Of a stretch of DNA of 64,000 nucleotides, positions 53,597 to 62,571 are shown piece by piece. The notes under the pieces are model-generated. The model was not told where the DNA came from and ran no database searches. It was given only the letters and a program-made list of their open reading frames with translations. The translations under genes were made by a program, and so were the position numbers. The stretch is from an uncultured Pseudomonadota bacterium (GTDB taxonomy: Bacteria; Pseudomonadota; Gammaproteobacteria; Methylococcales; Methylomonadaceae), in the NCBI GenBank assembly GCA_903848935.1, contig CAINHO010000031.1:1-64000 (forward strand), written 5' to 3'. Each line of letters starts with the position of its first letter. Position 1 is the stretch's first letter.

Positions 53597-56500
53597 TTGC
53601 TGGCAGCAGGTTCGGGTGCGCTGGATGCCGTAATTAGTGCTGGCAGTGGCAAGTTAGCACAAAAATTAGGCATTACCGATGCACAAACCTTAATGGCAGG
53701 CGGTGAAGTCGCGGCAACAAACAAAGGTTTGGCACGCCGAGTAGGTGAAGGTGCATTGATTGAAGGCGCGTTAGAAGAAACGCCACAATCAATGCAAGAA
53801 CAAATGATGCAAAACCTCGCGTTGGGCAAAGACCCAATGGAAGGCGTAGGAACAGCAGCCGCAGCAGGATTATTGTCCGGCGGTGTTATGGGCGGTGGAA
53901 TGGGTGCATTGCACAAAGCTGTACCCGCGCCGATTGTTGAGCCGCCTCCAGTAGCAGAACCCGACGCACCAGTTACACCCGTTCAACCGATTGCGCCAGA
54001 ACCCGCAACACCTTATCCAACAAACATTCAACAAGACGGTATAACGCGACCTGTGCGACCTAATTTCACAATGGATTTAGGCGGCAAAGAGGTTGTACCT
54101 TATCAGCAAGGCAAAGTTGCCACGATACCGCCTGCCCCCGAAATTAAGCCGAATTCACCGCTCAATAACGCACTTGTTTCGGCTGGAATTTCAACGCAAC
54201 CGCAAGCCGCTCAATTGCCTGCGGTTGTGTCCGATGCACCAGCAACAAATAACGTTGTGAATGACGAAACAGGTTTTGAGCAGCCACAAGCACCCGCTTT
54301 GGCACAATTACCTAAACTTAATGCGCCATTATCAAATGCGGTTGAAACTGCTACGCCTGCGCCTGTCGAACCACCAGCCCCAATAATCCCACAAGCTGCA
54401 CCACGTTCAAGAGCTTACGACCCCGAACAAGTAAAGTGTGATGCCGAAGCCAAAGCGAAATTAGCCGCCATTGCCAACGAACCGAATCGCCCCACGGTTC
54501 GACCACTCGAAGATGAGCGTATCGAACCCCACGCTGAAATTCTTAAAAATATGGCGAAAGACGTTATTCCAAATGGTGGCGTAACGATTATGCCCGACGG
54601 TTCACGCACACCGAGTGTTAATCCTGACTGGTATCAAGGTTTACGCGACGCATTACCAACTGCCAATTTAACACCGAAAGCGATTGAGATTGCGGTAAGC
54701 AAAGCCGCCGAAGGTAAGCCGCTTTATAAAAACCAAGAGGCTATCGTTACGGCGATGCTTGACCACATCGATGGTCAAATTGAAGACAATCAGCCGTCAG
54801 AACTCGACCGCGCATTTAATCGCCTTGCGCCGCATATTCCCGAAGAACACTTTAACGAACTTGTTGATGAAGCCAGAACCACAGAAGACCCTGAAAAATT
54901 CACCAAAAACCTTAATCTAATTGCAGATCATTATGAAAACAAACAAAACCCAATTGAACCACTGACGAGCGATTTATCTGTTTCGCCAACGTCGGAAGAA
55001 ACACAGCGCGATAATGCTGATGTTCAATCTTTCAATGCACCTGTTGTTGATGCCAGCGATTTTAGTCGTGAAGCTAATACAACTGATTCGGTAACTCAAA
55101 ATGAACAATCAAACCCAATTGTTGATAATGAAAATAGTCCTAATCAACAGCCAAATGATTACGGAAATCCAATGGTTGGTAGTGATAATGCTACTGATAA
55201 ATCTGCTAGTCAGCCATCTCATGAGGATTTTGCCGTAACCGACTTCACACCCACCCACGAACTACCTGATGGTACAAAAGTAAAACTCGAAACCAACACG
55301 GACGGCGAAAAATACTTTGTCGAATCAGACGGTAGCGAATGGAATTATGACGATAACGCAGAGGCGATAACGAATGAGAAAGACAATACGCCTAGCGATA
55401 TGGGAATCGGAACTAATGGGATTTTGGGGCGGAACGAAACCAGCGAAACTGCGAGCGCGACTGCTAAAAAATTGGATTCGCAAGCTGGATTCGCCAATCA
55501 AACTAACACGAGCGTGGAAAATGGTATTGAATCGCAAACGCCAGAAACATCTACCGAAGATTCGAAACTTACGCAACCTAACGCTGCACCTGCGCCAGAA
55601 CCAATTTTAAACGCGAACAACGCACCTTTCAGCACGGAAGTTATGGCGAAAAACGTGATGAAAAAACGCGGTTTAACTGAAACGCATGACGTTATTCCTT
55701 TCGAGGGCGGTCATGCGATTGTCCCGACAGCATCATTGAGTTATGACCAGTTCAAGGCGTTGCCGCGTAATCAGAATTTCAGTGATGACGTTTTAAAACA
55801 AACGTATGCGGATGAAACGAGTAACAACGAATCACAGTCAGCATTAGTACCCGAACAAAGTGACGTGAAAGCACAATCCGAAGTTGAACAAGCCAACAAA
55901 CCCATTCCAATCGCCCAAGAACTTGATGCGGGCGGCAACGTTGACAGAGAGATTTACAAACACAAAGGTCAATTTGTTGCGTCTACTGGCAGTGAGCGAA
56001 AAAGTTTTAACAACATTTTGAAAGCTAAGAAGTGGCTCGAACAAACCAGCAGGGGCGTGCCGTTCGATATTGAAGCAAATCGCCATTACGACCCGACCAT
56101 TCCTGACGCGACTTATAAGAAAAACAAGGTTGATATTGCTTGGGCGAAGAATAAAGAAATAGAGCAAAGTGCAAAAAATGCACAATCGAACTTATCGAAT
56201 AATTCGAGTAGTTCGGAAATTCCGAATAGTTCAACCGATAGCCTTGAAAAACAACATCACGTCGCAGATATTTATAAAAATGCGTCGATTGCAGATATTG
56301 AAAAACAGCTTATCAAAGACCGAAAACGTGCCGACCAATTAGCCAAGCAAGGTGCAGGTCAAATGCTGCCAAGTGGTACACGCTCAACACAAAAAGCCGT
56401 AGCAGGCGAAGGCGCACGCAAACTTTACGGGAAAATTCAAGATATAGAAGGTTATGTTGAAGCGCGTAAAAAGGCGGAATCTACAGCAAATGAAAAAACA

Positions 56501-59500
56501 GCTAAACCACGCACAAAAAATGAACGTGAAAATTTAGTTAAAGAATTGCGTAATGGCATTGAACACACTCCTTTTGGTTATACGCAAGGAAATTCAAGCA
56601 AAAAGTTTAAGGCGTTTAACGAAGCTGCAACGATGTTATTCGATACGAAAAATACATTATCAGATAACGCATATAGGTCGCTGTATCAAAAAACAAGGCT
56701 CGATAAAGAAAAGCTCTTATTGCTTCAGAATAACGCGGATCTGCGCGACAGATATGACCGCCAAAATGAACGTGATGAATCAATTTTTGACGAGTATTTG
56801 ACCCCACCAACAGAGCCAATGAGCAAAGGCGTAAAAGCATTGCAGGAATTGGCTGATGAGTTTGGCAAGGATAAGGCGAAAGAGGAAGAAGTAAAACCAA
56901 GCAAAACACAGTCAAACGCTAATGCTTACACAAAAGAATCACTCAACACCGCGTTACAAAATGCCGCTGATAAAGAGTTTGGCAAAGGTTGGTTTGCGCG
57001 TTTGTGGCAAACAAGCAAGTTTAAAATCATCGATAGCAACGAAGCCAAAGCGTTCACCAACGATACAGGCGTGCAAGCGTTTTACCACAACGGCACGACG
57101 TATTTCGTCGCAGATGGGATTGCATCGAAAACGGATTTAGTTGGACTTTTGAAACATGAAATTAGTATCCATGCGCTCAAAATGGGTAAAGATGATGCAG
57201 GTTTTAAATCGATTCTGAATCAAATTGAATCTATGCGCGGTAAGAATGCCGCGATTGATAAAGCATTCAAAGCCGCTGAACGTGCAGGAACACCCGCAGA
57301 AAATTTACTCGAAGAAGTGGCTGGTTATTTGGTTGAACAATCGCCTGAACTCAAATTAACGCAACGCTTGTTAGCATGGGCTAGAAATGCGATTAGAAAA
57401 CTCACTGGTGATAGATTTGCGAATAATTTAACGCCTGAAGATTTGGTTTACATTGCAACGAATGCGTTGAAGTCTGCGCCTAATAATTTGAACCGTTCGG
57501 AAAATCCGAATAGCTCAATACAGGCAAGCAAAGCACCGCCTACGCCAGACCCGAAAGGAATCAAAGAAAAACTAATTTCCGATGCTGCACCATTTAGACA
57601 TATACCTGCAACGCGTGAGGCGTGGAACAAAGATTTTCCCGATGGATTTGCAGATACGCCAATTGGAAAAGTTAAATTAGGCGAAAATCAGTTTGAAAAA
57701 TTGATTGAAAATAAACGTGATGAGTTCATTGGTTTAATAAAACCAACATTAGAATCACCTACTTTTGTTGTAAAAAATGAACGTGGTGCAAAAGTTTTTG
57801 TAAAGGTTTTTACTAGGGATAGTGGTAGGTTGCGAGGTTTTGCATCAATCAGTTATGGGATTGACGGTATGGACATTGTTGTCAGTAATCATCCAAGAGA
57901 TTTGACTTTTCTAGCTAAAGAAACTAATACAGGGCAATTGATATACAGCCGATACTCGACACTGGACTCCACCAAATCCCCCGAGTTTCAATCACCCCTA
58001 ACTGGTGGGCTTGACGAAAATATACCACAATCGCCCGATGATTCAATTAAATTCAGCAAAACCCAATCCGCCAATGATTTTGAAATCCCCGAAGAAACCA
58101 TGTCGCAGAAACAACAGCGGTTATGGCAGGATATGAACAACCGTTGGACGAGCGCGTTAAATGCAATCAAAGCCAAAGGTGGTAAGGTTAACGAAGCCAA
58201 TAATGTTTATTCCGCACTCGAAAGAATGCCGCATATCGCCGCAGAACGAATCACCGACTTTTCACGCGGAACGATGAAGCCTTTAATTGAGCGTGTGGCG
58301 CGTGCTAAAACAAACTTTGACGACATTGCGACGTTACTTTATGCCACGCACGCCCCAGAACGTAACGCCGAAATGCAGAAAATTAACCCGCGTTTCAAAA
58401 ATGGCAACGGTTCGGGCATGACCGATGATGACGCAAAACTTGAGATTCAAAAGCTCAAAGCGAAATACGGTAACGACTTTGCCAAAATTGAAGCGATTGC
58501 AAAAGACTTTCAGGCGATTACACAGCAAACCGCGAAAATGTTGGAGCAGTCGGGCGCGATTAGCCAAGACGAAGCCGCTCGGTACAGCCAGACATATCAA
58601 AACTATGTACCGCTAAAAGGCTTTGAAAAACTCGACGAAAAAGGTAATCGTTCAAACGGTAATGGTTTAGGTACATCGACCGCAAAGAAATTCGGCAAGC
58701 GAGCGTTAGGACGTGAATCACGCGCAGGACAGATTTTAGAGAACATTATCCGCGACCATGAACGGGCGATTGTGTGGCAAGGGAAAGCCGAAGTCGGTGC
58801 AGTAGTTGAACAGTTGATTAACGATAATCCCGACACCATCGGTACAGTAAATAAAATACAACTCAATCCCGTGGTAAAAAACGACAAAGTTTCGTCGATG
58901 ATTGCACCGTTTGACCCAGAAAGTGAAATCCGTTTTTTACGAAATGGGCGCGAGGTTCGCATTCAGCTCGACGATGATTTACTTTTGCAGTCGTATAATC
59001 GTTTGGGTGAATCAAATTTAAACGGTGTGTTTGTCGCCAGCGCACAGCTCAATCGGTTTTTGCGTCAAATGTGGACACAAAAGAACCCCGCGTTTTTCTT
59101 AATCAATCCGATTCGAGATATTCAAACCGCCGCCGTTGTGTTGACGGGTGAAGGTAGTGTAAAACTCGCCGCGAAAGCCATGAAGCAATGGGGCAGTTCG
59201 TGGAAAACCATGTTGATGCACGCTACCGAAAAAGAAAACAAACTCAGTGCGGAAGAACGCGATATTTTGAAACGCTATCGTGAAAGCGGTGGTAGTGTTG
59301 GAACGGCGTATATTTCGAGTTTAGAAGTCGCAGGCGAAAAGCTGCATCATGAACTTGCACGACACGGCGGCGAAACATTTAAATCGTTAATTGCCGCAGG
59401 TAAATATCAAGAAGCCGCTAAAACCGCCGCATTTAGAGCATTTAACAACCGCCTGTTTGATTTGGTCGAAAACGTCAATATAGCCTTTGAAGGCGCGACC

Positions 59501-60697
59501 CGTTTAGCAACATTCAAGGCGGCGATTGATTCGGGTTACAGCGATATGCAGGCGGCAAGTTTATCGTCAAACGTCACGGTGAATTTCACGAAACGCGGCG
59601 AATTAGGGCAGCAATTGGGCGCAATGTATTTATTCGCCAACGCTAACATTCAAGGCACAGCCAACATTTTTAAAACCTTGACCGAATCAAATTACAAAGG
59701 GCAAGCGTGGGGCATTGTTGGCGGCATCGTGGCATTAAGTTTTATGGCCACGATGATGGGCGGCGATGATGGTGAAGATGATTTAGTCAGCGATTACGAG
59801 AAAGAACGCAACATTTCTATCGATATTGGCGACGGCAAGCGCATAACCATTCCCGTTGCTTACGGCTGGTCATGGTTCAAAGACATTGGACGCGCCATGG
59901 CACAAATGGCGAACGGTGGTGATGCGGAGAAAATTAGTACGAAATTGGCATCATCGTTTTTAGGTAACTTCTCACCTGTTGGCAACCCAATACCAGGCGG
60001 AGAATTTTCGGGCGATAATGCGCTGGTGGCTTTTGCACCGACAGCGACGAAACCATTTATCATGCCGACAATGAACAAAGGCGCATTCGGTACGCCATTG
60101 ATGCCCGAATCACCGTTTAAACCCAATCAGCCCGACAGCGAAAAAGTTTATCGTAAAACGCGCGGGGGTTGGCAAGATGATATTGCCAAAGGCTTGAACT
60201 CGATGACGGGCGGGGACAGTGCAACAAGTGGCTGGATTGATGTTTCGCCCGAAACAATTAAGAACACCATCAATTACATTGCAGGTGGCGCGGGGCGATT
60301 TGTTACCGATTCAGCGGACGATACCGTTATGGCATTATCTGACAATGAAAGTGTGACGTTAGACAAATTTCCGATTGCCAAGTCGTTTGTAAAATCGGAA
60401 TCGATTGATGATTATCGCAGACGTTTTTACACGCAATCGGGCGACGTAGCAAAGGTAGTCGAACAGCTTGCGACGTATAAAAAGAATGGTGAAATGGACG
60501 ACTTTAAAGAGCTTTACTCCGAAAAAGGTAAATTGATTGCACTGAACAAGCAAGCCACCGCCACGAAGAAGATGTTGCAGAATTTACGCGACCGCGAGGA
60601 TATTGCGAGAGCTAACGGCAACAGCACGAATGGGATTGAAGCGCAGCAACAGGCGTTGCTAGTTAGGTTTGATAGGATGTTTGTGACACGGTTTTGA
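53597..60697 (+). CDS. Giant phage polyvalent protein (zincin-like, BECR-nuclease-like and LPD38-like modules), main part
   Basis: The frame is open from about 53508; the listed start is the first near-cognate codon (TTG) and is unlikely to be used. 2366 residues. Order: Gly/Ala-rich helices (1-110); long Pro/Ala/Asn/Gln-rich linkers with small domains (to ~1100); a zincin-like domain with 'GLLKHEISIHAL' (HExxH, ~1187); a phage BECR-type nuclease-like domain (~1350-1455, 'FVKVFTRDSGRLRG', 'GMDIVVSNHPRD'); then an LPD38-like module (~1495-2100) with 'NPAFFLINPIRDIQTAAV', 'NVTVNFTKRGELGQQLGAMY' and a hydrophobic 'GIVGGIVALSFMATMMGG'. Polyvalent proteins combine enzymes and toxins delivered with phage or conjugative DNA. 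Whether this broken copy is expressed in full is doubtful. Confidence 0.75.
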   Translation: MLAAGSGALDAVISAGSGKLAQKLGITDAQTLMAGGEVAATNKGLARRVGEGALIEGALEETPQSMQEQMMQNLALGKDPMEGVGTAAAAGLLSGGVMGGGMGALHKAVPAPIVEPPPVAEPDAPVTPVQPIAPEPATPYPTNIQQDGITRPVRPNFTMDLGGKEVVPYQQGKVATIPPAPEIKPNSPLNNALVSAGISTQPQAAQLPAVVSDAPATNNVVNDETGFEQPQAPALAQLPKLNAPLSNAVETATPAPVEPPAPIIPQAAPRSRAYDPEQVKCDAEAKAKLAAIANEPNRPTVRPLEDERIEPHAEILKNMAKDVIPNGGVTIMPDGSRTPSVNPDWYQGLRDALPTANLTPKAIEIAVSKAAEGKPLYKNQEAIVTAMLDHIDGQIEDNQPSELDRAFNRLAPHIPEEHFNELVDEARTTEDPEKFTKNLNLIADHYENKQNPIEPLTSDLSVSPTSEETQRDNADVQSFNAPVVDASDFSREANTTDSVTQNEQSNPIVDNENSPNQQPNDYGNPMVGSDNATDKSASQPSHEDFAVTDFTPTHELPDGTKVKLETNTDGEKYFVESDGSEWNYDDNAEAITNEKDNTPSDMGIGTNGILGRNETSETASATAKKLDSQAGFANQTNTSVENGIESQTPETSTEDSKLTQPNAAPAPEPILNANNAPFSTEVMAKNVMKKRGLTETHDVIPFEGGHAIVPTASLSYDQFKALPRNQNFSDDVLKQTYADETSNNESQSALVPEQSDVKAQSEVEQANKPIPIAQELDAGGNVDREIYKHKGQFVASTGSERKSFNNILKAKKWLEQTSRGVPFDIEANRHYDPTIPDATYKKNKVDIAWAKNKEIEQSAKNAQSNLSNNSSSSEIPNSSTDSLEKQHHVADIYKNASIADIEKQLIKDRKRADQLAKQGAGQMLPSGTRSTQKAVAGEGARKLYGKIQDIEGYVEARKKAESTANEKTAKPRTKNERENLVKELRNGIEHTPFGYTQGNSSKKFKAFNEAATMLFDTKNTLSDNAYRSLYQKTRLDKEKLLLLQNNADLRDRYDRQNERDESIFDEYLTPPTEPMSKGVKALQELADEFGKDKAKEEEVKPSKTQSNANAYTKESLNTALQNAADKEFGKGWFARLWQTSKFKIIDSNEAKAFTNDTGVQAFYHNGTTYFVADGIASKTDLVGLLKHEISIHALKMGKDDAGFKSILNQIESMRGKNAAIDKAFKAAERAGTPAENLLEEVAGYLVEQSPELKLTQRLLAWARNAIRKLTGDRFANNLTPEDLVYIATNALKSAPNNLNRSENPNSSIQASKAPPTPDPKGIKEKLISDAAPFRHIPATREAWNKDFPDGFADTPIGKVKLGENQFEKLIENKRDEFIGLIKPTLESPTFVVKNERGAKVFVKVFTRDSGRLRGFASISYGIDGMDIVVSNHPRDLTFLAKETNTGQLIYSRYSTLDSTKSPEFQSPLTGGLDENIPQSPDDSIKFSKTQSANDFEIPEETMSQKQQRLWQDMNNRWTSALNAIKAKGGKVNEANNVYSALERMPHIAAERITDFSRGTMKPLIERVARAKTNFDDIATLLYATHAPERNAEMQKINPRFKNGNGSGMTDDDAKLEIQKLKAKYGNDFAKIEAIAKDFQAITQQTAKMLEQSGAISQDEAARYSQTYQNYVPLKGFEKLDEKGNRSNGNGLGTSTAKKFGKRALGRESRAGQILENIIRDHERAIVWQGKAEVGAVVEQLINDNPDTIGTVNKIQLNPVVKNDKVSSMIAPFDPESEIRFLRNGREVRIQLDDDLLLQSYNRLGESNLNGVFVASAQLNRFLRQMWTQKNPAFFLINPIRDIQTAAVVLTGEGSVKLAAKAMKQWGSSWKTMLMHATEKENKLSAEERDILKRYRESGGSVGTAYISSLEVAGEKLHHELARHGGETFKSLIAAGKYQEAAKTAAFRAFNNRLFDLVENVNIAFEGATRLATFKAAIDSGYSDMQAASLSSNVTVNFTKRGELGQQLGAMYLFANANIQGTANIFKTLTESNYKGQAWGIVGGIVALSFMATMMGGDDGEDDLVSDYEKERNISIDIGDGKRITIPVAYGWSWFKDIGRAMAQMANGGDAEKISTKLASSFLGNFSPVGNPIPGGEFSGDNALVAFAPTATKPFIMPTMNKGAFGTPLMPESPFKPNQPDSEKVYRKTRGGWQDDIAKGLNSMTGGDSATSGWIDVSPETIKNTINYIAGGAGRFVTDSADDTVMALSDNESVTLDKFPIAKSFVKSESIDDYRRRFYTQSGDVAKVVEQLATYKKNGEMDDFKELYSEKGKLIALNKQATATKKMLQNLRDREDIARANGNSTNGIEAQQQALLVRFDRMFVTRF

Positions 60698-60715
60698 TAG
60701 GTGCTTGCTGTAAAA

Positions 60716-60747
60716 AAGCCCCGCAGTAACATCTACGGGGCTTTTTT
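60716..60747 (+). terminator. Terminator after the polyvalent gene
   Basis: AGCCCCG, 12-base loop, CGGGGCT, then TTTTTT. Perfect 7-bp GC-rich stem starting 19 bases after the stop codon. Confidence 0.85.
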
Positions 60748-60751
60748 GGTA

Positions 60752-61104
60752 TCACGCCAAACTCATGTATTCTGGCGGGTCAACATACGGTTCAGGGAAA
60801 AGAAGTGCTTTTTTTTCTTTGATAATGGCATAAATTCTCGCTTGCGAAATGTTGTATTTTTCACCATTAGGCGGATATTTTTACAGCCGCCAGCGTTCCA
60901 TTCTTCGTAAATGTGGTCATTCTTTACTTTTACCCGCTCGGCGTGTCGCTTAGAAAAGTAAATCAGCATCCCGCCCCATTCGCCTGCCAGTGCATCAACA
61001 ATCAATGCAGATAATGCGCTTGATTCGTCATGTTTCAATCCGACAGATTGGAGTGTGTTTTTTGTTATTTCTAAAAAACTTTCAATACAATCGCTTTGAT
61101 TCAT
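60752..61104 (-). pseudogene. Mu Mor-family transcription activator, frameshifted
   Basis: From ATG 61104 the frame encodes 'LSALIVDALAGEWGGMLIYF' and 'YEEWNAGGCKNIR', the Mor/C-like dimerisation part. Near 60876 one base is missing; the intact frame then reads 'NGEKYNISQARIYAIIKEKK' (the helix-turn-helix) and 'EPYVDPPEYMSLA' to TGA at 60752. In the actual frame the tail is unrelated and ends at 60763. Mor activates the middle promoter of Mu-like phages. The gene begins 3 bases after the lysozyme gene on the same strand. Confidence 0.75.
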
Positions 61105-61107
61105 GAC

Positions 61108-61587
61108 TTAGCCTACGCGCATTTTTTCTGCAAGTACCGTCGCACGGTGTCCCACTTGACGCGCCCAATTTGAATCAAGCATTTCATCTGCTGCTTGGTC
61201 ATACAAACCATTACGAATATGCGCCAAGGTGTTTTTGAATTTCAATAATCCGCCCACGCCAAGGTTGTAAGCCATGTCCGTTAAAACATCTTGGCGAACG
61301 CGATTTAAATCGCTGAAGCCTTCGAGTTTAACCAACAAGGTTTTTTGCACTTCATCGACCATTTGAATTAACAGCGTTTCTGCTTCATCGCGTGTAATGC
61401 CATTTACACAGACATGATTCAAGTATTCTTGCGGCAAATGCAGCGGATTGGCATCGGCGTTATAACCAAATCCAAAGGTGTTATGACCTGCGGTGTAAAG
61501 ATAAAAACGAGTTTTAAAACCTTCTTCCTGTTCAACTTCTTGATCGACGGCTTCGGGTTCTTGTTTAAGTCTTTCGATTAACGACAT
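61108..61587 (-). CDS. Phage-type lysozyme (GH24) with catalytic Asp replaced by Tyr
   Basis: 159 residues, T4-lysozyme family. The active-site segment 'EEGFKTRFYLYTAGHNTFGFG' aligned to T4 (E11, D20, T26) keeps Glu and Thr but has Tyr (TAC) at the Asp20 place; GAC to TAC is one base change. Other marks: 'DMAYNLGVGGLLKFKNTL' and 'NWARQVGHRA'. No signal peptide. With the Asp gone it may be inactive or altered. It is followed by the Mor-like relic, a pairing seen in Mu-like prophages. Confidence 0.82.
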   Translation of the reverse strand: MSLIERLKQEPEAVDQEVEQEEGFKTRFYLYTAGHNTFGFGYNADANPLHLPQEYLNHVCVNGITRDEAETLLIQMVDEVQKTLLVKLEGFSDLNRVRQDVLTDMAYNLGVGGLLKFKNTLAHIRNGLYDQAADEMLDSNWARQVGHRATVLAEKMRVG

Positions 61588-61736
61588 TTTGATTCCTTTT
61601 TTTGTGGGTGAGTAAATCAGCGCACATAATCAAGGAATATCACCTGCATTTATACGCAATAAAATTTACAAAAAAAACACGCATTTTTTTGTTTAACCTC
61701 GATTTTAATGCGTGAAAATTAGAAAGTAATCGGCAC

Positions 61737-61769
61737 AAAAAAGCCCCGCAATCTTTCGAGTGCGAGGCT
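61737..61769 (-). terminator. Terminator after the HEPN gene
   Basis: Minus strand: AGCCTCGCA, loop, TGCGGGGCT, then TTTTTT. One mismatch in a 9-bp stem. The remaining ~150 bases up to the lysozyme start are AT-rich with no feature seen. Confidence 0.7.
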
Positions 61770-61790
61770 GTGGTGTTGTAAATTGCTTGT

Positions 61791-62201
61791 TTAAGTGTTG
61801 AAAAATTCTATTAAATCATCCAATAACGGATTTAGGATTTCGATGCTTCGCTGGTAGGTTTTACAGTCAATTAAAAAATTATAGCGATATGCCTCCGCAC
61901 AAACTGTAACCGTATTAAGAGCATCAAAATAATGCAAGGAATCCACTTTAAATCCTGCTTCTTTTGAAAACTGTTCAAGCAGTTTATTGAGCTTATGAGT
62001 ATGTGGATACGCTCCAAATTCTGTTTTGGTTTCAAGTAAGTGTTTGAGTAGTAGTTCAAATAACTGTTGAAAGTGAAAGCAGTGCATCGCGCAATCTTTG
62101 ATTTCTGACTTTTCAGCAAAATCAATCATAACGGCGTGTTCCCATGCCTTACCGCCTAAATTTTCGACGTTTTTAAATACCTTGAGTTTTTCTGCATACA
62201 T
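61791..62201 (-). CDS. HEPN-domain protein
   Basis: 136 residues, all helical. The HEPN pattern is visible: 'CAMHCFHFQQLFELLLKHLL' (first long helix), 'PHTHKLNKLLEQF' (the THxL turn) and 'CAEAYRYNF' (the Arg-Tyr near the end of the third helix), then a last helix 'SIEILNPLLDDLIEFF'. Such proteins are usually encoded next to an MNT nucleotidyltransferase as a toxin-antitoxin pair; none is adjacent here. The Rx4-6H RNase motif is not clearly preserved. It has its own terminator. Confidence 0.75.
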   Translation of the reverse strand: MYAEKLKVFKNVENLGGKAWEHAVMIDFAEKSEIKDCAMHCFHFQQLFELLLKHLLETKTEFGAYPHTHKLNKLLEQFSKEAGFKVDSLHYFDALNTVTVCAEAYRYNFLIDCKTYQRSIEILNPLLDDLIEFFNT

Positions 62202-62258
62202 AATTTTCTCCTATTTCGTTTCAACAGATTGTGCCACGTCCTTGTGGCGCGTGAAAGG

Positions 62259-62492
62259 CTAGGCTTCTAAAACACCTTTCAACTTGTCGAACTGCGTGGC
62301 TTTGAATTTCATGACTTCAAAATCTTCGATTGTATGCGTCACAATGCCAGCAGGTGGGTAAAAGGTTTGTTCACCTACTAGCAAACCATGTTGAAACCGA
62401 ACTAATGAATCATGAAACTTCTTATCGACAAGTAATTTATCGTCTGGGATTTGTAGCGCGGGTGATTCAACAGGGCTGGTTAATCCAGTCAT
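62259..62492 (-). CDS. Hypothetical protein, divergent from the MuF toxin gene
   Basis: 77 residues from ATG 62492 (a longer frame to 62528 adds 12 residues that run into the MuF gene region). Sequence marks: 'PDDKLLVDKKFHDSLVRF', 'GEQTFYPPAGIVTHTIEDFE'. No family recognised, no export or membrane signal. It may be transcribed into the HEPN gene 57 bases downstream. A small hairpin GCCAC/GTGGC lies in that gap. Confidence 0.45.
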   Translation of the reverse strand: MTGLTSPVESPALQIPDDKLLVDKKFHDSLVRFQHGLLVGEQTFYPPAGIVTHTIEDFEVMKFKATQFDKLKGVLEA

Positions 62493-62571
62493 GCTGTTTT
62501 GATGGTTCAACCAATTCACCCGACACAAATCTAAACCGCTCAGGGCTGTTGAAGAGCTTAAAAAACGTGGC

